From: Diphasiastrum complanatum
Taxonomy: Eukaryota; Streptophyta; Lycopodiopsida; Lycopodiales; Lycopodiaceae
Assembly (NCBI GenBank): GCA_029204225.1
Contig: CM055095.1
Span: 36,808,597 to 36,872,596 of the forward strand
Length of the DNA stretch: 64,000 nucleotides
Reading direction: 5' to 3'
The notes beneath the pieces were generated by a model. That model saw only the letters and a program-made list of their open reading frames with translations. It had not been told where the DNA came from and made no database searches. A program made the position numbers and the translations under genes. Shown here piece after piece: positions 47,301-53,300 of the stretch. Every line of letters starts with the position of its first letter. Position 1 is the stretch's first letter.

Positions 47301-50300
47301 TAATAAAGCTTTCTTTCTTTCTTTCTTTCTCTCTTTCTTTTGAGAATGCTTTGTGTGATTCAATAGTTAAGATCCTGGATCCTCAGGCTTCTATTTCCTA
47401 CACCGGCCACATTGTCAGAACGTGTCCTAAAAAACTTGACGATCTAAAAAGAAGGGAGAGAGAACAGGCGAATGCAGTAGAGGCAGAGCAAACGGAGGAT
47501 GTCATTGCACTCATGGTTTTCACAAGGCAGATGGCAACCCAACAGGAGATCATATCAACACATACAGAATCATCTCATGATAGTGGCTATTCGAGTGAGA
47601 ATCTATCTGAAGTAGTGCCTGTAACGATCAGCGGAAAAGAGGGTAGCTGCTTAATTGATGAGGACTGGTATCTGGATTCAGCCGCTACTACACATATGAC
47701 TTATCGGCAGTCGTCATTCTTTACCTATGAACTGCTAAAAGGTAAACAAGTTGTGGTAGGGGACAAGACTGCAATAGATGCAGTTAGCATTAGTTCAATC
47801 TGTCTGTGGTTAGGCAATGGTAGAACTGCAATTCTTAGAGATGTGCTACACATACCAAAACCTAGCTAAAAATTTAATCTCTGTAGCCTTTGTAACTAGA
47901 CTTGGTTTGGAAGGTCGCTTCTTTGAGAAGCACTGTACTATCCAGCAAGGAGAGAAGGTTTTTGTTATAGGGAGTAGATCGCATGGATTATACTGACTGA
48001 CTGCATGGACTGACGAGAGACCAATTGCCTGTATTGCTACTAAGAAGAATAAAGAGAATTTCATGTGGCATAGACGACTAGGACATACGAGTGATAGTTG
48101 TCTGCAGAGATATCAAGAAAGGAGATGCTCAGGGATTTTTCTTATGATATAGAAGGAGAAAGCGAGAGATGTGAGACATGCATTTATGGTAAAAGGAATA
48201 AGCAGGCTTATATCAGAGGAGAGGCTTATAGAGAAGATGAGTTGTTAAATTAGGTATTCTGATGTGTGTGGACCAATGGAGGCGACATCCTTGGGAGGAT
48301 CCAAGTATTTTGTAATGTTTATCGATGACTGTAGTAGAATAGTGCATGTTGAACCTATGAAAATGAAAGGATAGGTCCTAGAAATGTTCAGGAAATTCAA
48401 GGTTCATGCTGAGTCAGAAACAGGAAAGAGAATCAAGATAACGGAGGGGAATACAAGAATAAAGCTTTTGACAAATATTGCATTGAGAAAGGAATCAGAA
48501 GGGAATTTACAGTGCCTTACAATCCACAACAGAATGGGGTCTTAGAAAGAAAGAATAGGACAATTATGGAGATGGCAAGGTGCATGATTTATGAGAGAGG
48601 TATGAGCAAAGAATTATGGGCATAAGCGGTAGTCACGGCAGTATACATAATTAACCGAATTTCAACAAGAATGTTGCCAAATGCCACCCCTTATGAAGAA
48701 TGGTATGGTCACAAATCTTTGTCAGTCATTTGTGAGTTTTTTGGTGCCTGGCATATGCACATATTGATTCTACTAAAGGAAAAAAATTGAATAAAATGGG
48801 AGAGAGGTGCATATTTGTTGGATATCCTCCTGGAGTGAAAGGGTACAAACTTTATAATTTATCCGCTAAAAAGTTTGTCCCAGAGATGTAGTTTTCGATG
48901 AGGATGCAGGATGGAAGTAAATCTTGAGGCAGCTAAGGAAGACGTGATGGGAATACCAACTTTAGTGTTGTCTAAAGATACTCCGCCTACTCAAATATAA
49001 GCAGGGGATTCAGAACCAGAATAGGTAGCAGAAATGAATGAAGATGAGATGACTATGGAACTTATGGACTCGGCTCATTACATTCACGGCATCCATTTAC
49101 ATTTACTTTACTTTATGCATAAGTAGACCTTGGGCCCTTTTTTATTCATTAGTGACACTTAGACTATATGGTTGGCCTTTGGCCTTATTATTCATTATTA
49201 GGCCATTTGGACACATTACTAGAGAGTGGGGGCCTTGTTGGAGGGTGCACTATTTTCCCTCCCAATTGGGCCCTGCCACCGGAAGCTTCCTTTTAGGGCC
49301 TTCTCTTGGCTATAAGTAGGGAAACTGTGTCATTTGTTATTTAGCTGATGATATTGATCTCTCTCTTTAGCCTCCTTAATCTCTCTCTTTCCTGCTTTCT
49401 AGGGTTAAGTCTTGCTTATGTGCTGCTTTCATAGCTTAAGTCTTGCTTATGTGATGCTTTCATAGCTTAGCTCTAAATCAGCTATGGTTCTATTCGTAAC
49501 TTGGTATCAGAGCACTTTCCTGATTGCTGAATTTCAGATCTGATTTTCTGATCGGGTGCCCATTTTCCTTGCTGATTTTTCTCTCTTTGCTGAGGGCTTT
49601 CGTCTCTTTGCTTTAGCAACATTCAGCACAGTTTGGAGGAGGAACAACTCCCATCAGGGCATTTTCCTTGGTAGAGCTTTAGCAGATAGTTAGCGGAAGT
49701 ACTTCCACTAAATTTGGCGGCAAAAAAAAAAAAAAAATTGGGCAGATTATCTCCGGCGCCCAAGTTCCAACCCTCCATCACCCATTTTTAGCTTGTTTGC
49801 AGGCTCTCCAGTGCCCAATTCCCTCATCTCTTTCGTCCGTTTCTCCTTCCATTTTCAGCACTCTCTTCACTTTTGTTTGCAAGCTATCTAGCCGCTTCAT
49901 ACTTGTCACTTTCGTCCGTTTTTGCCTCCGTTTGCAACCATTTTTCACACCTTGTTTGCAAGCTGTCCATTGCCCATCCTCAACCAAATTTCACGAAATT
50001 CCAACTCCGTTTGATATTCCAATTTGTCACTTGCCTCCTGGCTGTCCAGCGCATTTTTATAGCCTTCATTTTCACTTTTTTCATTTGCTGATTGTTGTCC
50101 TTTCTTAGTTGTGATAATAGTGGTTTTAATAGACTAATTTGGGGTGACGACAAGAGTCCGCTCTCTCAATTTTCGTCTATTCCTTCCACTATCATTATGG
50201 CACATTCACCTACCCCAAGTGAGACTACTCAGGAAACCTTATCCGATCAGTTTCGTCGCATCGATGAGACCTTTTTTGGCCTCGTTCTTTGCTTCGATAC

Positions 50301-53300
50301 CGTTATGACCAGCTTTGCTACTATGCAGTCACAGATTGATTCTTTACAGCCTCATGTCTTAGTAAAGCTCCTGTTTTTCCTTCATTTGGGACTCCCCCTC
50401 CATTTGGATTTCCATCTTCCTCTGCTAGTCAGCCTGGTGGTGGACCGTTCATTCCACCTAACCCACCTTCTGGTTTCTTTTCACATCCCCCACTTCCTAA
50501 GCCACACTTTGCTTGAGACTTTTGTGATAGGGTACAGCTTGCTACCTAATCCGGTTCCTCTGACGGGAACTTATTAGAGAATTGGTTTGCTAAGCTTGAC
50601 ACATATTTTCAGATCTACCCTAAGACTGATCCTTAGAAGATCTAGTTGGCTGCTTTACATTTAGATGGACGCGCCGCCACGTGGTGGCGAGTTTATAGAG
50701 CTGATCCTGATCGGGAAAGAAGGGCTCCATTTATGGCATACTTTTTGTCGTGACCTCCATCATGCTATGATTGATCCTCAGTGGCTCGACCGCCAACGTG
50801 ATACATTCCGTAGTCTCAATCAAACCTGTGATCTTTCTTCTTATACAAATCAATTTATGGAGCTTTCTTATCTTTTCATAGATCTACAGCCCACTGAGCT
50901 TATTTCTTGTTACATTGCTGGGCTTCGTGGTGCCTTACATTATGATGTTTCTTCCTTCTGTCCTCCCACACTTGTTGAGGCGATGTCTCTTGCCAGTACT
51001 TTACAGCATAAGTACTCTGACACCCTTCCTTCCCGTCCCCCTTATCGTATGTCTCGATCTGAGCGTGATGAGCTTGAGCTCCATATTGCTACCTTGTTAG
51101 ATCAGGGTCTCATTGTTCCTAGTCACAGCCCTTTTGGTGCCCCTGTTCTCCTTGTTAGTAAGAAAGATGGTACCAAACGCCTTTGTTGATTAACGTGCTT
51201 TAAATAAGTTGACTATTCGTAATCAATACCCTATTCCACACATGGATGACCTCTTTGACCAGCTCGATACCTCTAAAATCTTTTCCAAGATATACCTTCG
51301 TTCTGGATATTACCAAATCAGGATGCACCCTTCTGACGAACATAAGACTGCTTTTCGTACTCATCTTGGTTTATATGAATTTCGTGTGCTTCCTTTTGGT
51401 GTTAGTAATGGCCCTCCTACATTCCAGAATGTGATGAATAATGTCATGCGTCCGCTTCTTGGTCATTGTGTCTTGGTTTATTTTGATGATATTCTTATTT
51501 TTAGTCAGTCTCTTGCTGAGCATGTTTCCCATCTTTCCTCTGTATTTCAGTTACTTGTACATCACCAGTTATTTGCTAAGTTGTCTAAATGTTCTTTTGT
51601 TGTTTCTGAGATCGAGTTTCTTGGTTTTCTTGTTTGTAATGGACACATTCGTCTGGACCCTCATAAGGTTCAGGCCATCCAAGATTGGCCTATACCAACT
51701 GATATTCATCATGTTCGTATGTTCCTTGGGTTAGCCACTCACCTTCGTCGTCTAGTTCCTCATTTTGCCACTATTGCAGCTCCTCTTCATGCACTTTTGA
51801 AGAAGTCTAGTACTTTTCTTTGGAATTCTGATTGTCAGTCAGCGTTTGATACTCTTCGTCGTGCTGTTGTTGATGCTGCCGTTATGTGTTTACCACAGTT
51901 TCACCAGGGCTTGCTGCTACTTGATCCAGTTTCTTTTCGGCAGTTGGGTCTTTTTCTTTTGTGCCAGGGAGAGTTATGGACTCGGCTCATTACATTCGCC
52001 GCATCCATTTACATTTACTTTACTTTATGCATAAGCAGGCCTTGGGCCCTTTTTTATTCATTAGTGACACTTAGACTATATGGTTGGCCTTTGGCCTTAT
52101 TATTCATTATTAGGCCATTTGGACATATTACTGGAGAGTGGGGGCCTTCTTGGAGGGCGCACTATTTTCCCTCCCAGTTGGGCCCTAGCCACCGGAAGCT
52201 TCCTTTTAGGGCTTCTTCTTGGCTATAAGTAGGGAAACTGTGTCATTTGTTATTCAGCTGATGATATTGACCTCTCTCTTTAGCCTCCTTAATCTCTCTC
52301 TTTCCTGCTTTCTAGGGTTAAGTCTTGCTTATGTGCTGCTTTCATAGCTTAAGTCTTGCTTATGTGATGCTTTCATAGCTTAGCTCTAGATCAGCTGTGG
52401 TTCTATTCGTAACTGTGGAGGACCCTTTCATAGAAGAGGAAACTGTGGAACCTATTATTGCAGAACCAAAAGAAGATGCAGATACATCTTTTGATGTTAG
52501 AAGATCACAAAGGGCAAAGAAGACACCACAATGTTTTGATGATATGGTGTTTTTGGCAGAACAGATTTCAGAAGGACCCTCAAGTTATAGCGAGGCAGTA
52601 AATTCATCAGCTAAAGAAAATTGGATTGAAGCTATGGACGAAGAGATGAGAGCAATCAAAGTAAACAGAGCATGGGAACTAGTGAAACCTCCATCTGGTG
52701 CAAATGTGATTGGTTGTAAATGGGTGTAAAAGGTGAAACGCGGACCAGAGGGACAGATAGAGCGTTATAAAGCCAGAATAGTCGCAAAGGGATATGCGCA
52801 AAAGGAATTCAAGGATACCTTTTCACCTGCATATACATCAGATGAACGTGAGAACTGCTTTCTTAAACGTAAAGTTAACGGATGACATGACTCAACCTGA
52901 GGGATATGAACAAGGGGCAAATATGGTCTGTAAGCTGCAGAGAGCACTTTATGGACTGAAGCAGGCTTCTAAAGTTTGGTATGAAAGAATAGAATCCTTC
53001 TTTGTAGGGATTGGGTATAAGAGAAGTCAGTTAGATATGAGCATTTTCTTTAAGAAGGTAGAGCATCAATACATATATATTGCATTGTATGTGGATGATA
53101 TTGTTATGATAAGCAATTCATTGAAGTAGATTAATGAATGTAAAGTGTGCTTACAAAAGGATTTTGAGATGAAAGATTTAGGAGAATTGCAATTTTTCCT
53201 TGGAATTGAGGTAATGTGCAATAGGAGGAGGGATGGATGAAACTATCACAGGAGACATATGTCAAGAATCTGATCAAGAAATTTGGAATGAGCGGGTCTG

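Larger units (their letters stand above)
44253..47336 (+). mobile_element. LINE-like (non-LTR) element inserted in the Copia C 3' LTR
   Basis: About 3.1 kb between the two halves of one LTR. It begins in an expanded CT run (44253-44307) and ends with AATAAAG and a (TTTC)n tail (about 47309-47336), a microsatellite tail typical of some plant LINEs. It has a C-rich 5' region, an ORF1-like coiled-coil protein and an endonuclease. No reverse transcriptase is present, so it is a deletion derivative moved in trans or decayed after insertion. Confidence 0.75.
39818..47402 (+). mobile_element. Copia C, inserted in Copia B gag
   Basis: LTRs about 39818-40195 and 43939-47402 (the latter split by a LINE-like insertion). 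PBS 40196. Starts TA(G)AACTTAGAG and ends CCTACA. I could not find a matching target duplication (CCTAT left, CCGGC right), so the junction has changed or the left end is misplaced. Confidence 0.8.
49062..52413 (+). mobile_element. Gypsy D, internally deleted, inserted in Copia B
   Basis: LTRs 49062-49500 and 51974-52413, PBS 49502, gag and RT between; protease, most of RNase H, integrase and any chromodomain are absent. Copia B coding resumes at 52414. LTR ends read TTATGG...GTAAC, not the usual TG...CA. A clean target duplication was not identified (TATGG left, TGTGG right are similar only). Confidence 0.85.

Noticed and set aside
39818-47402. CCTAT / CCGGC as the target duplication of Copia C
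   Set aside because: Only two of five bases agree; not accepted as a duplication.
51246-51734. Hydrophobic plus-strand frames that look like membrane proteins
   Set aside because: They are frame-shifted readings of the gypsy D reverse transcriptase.
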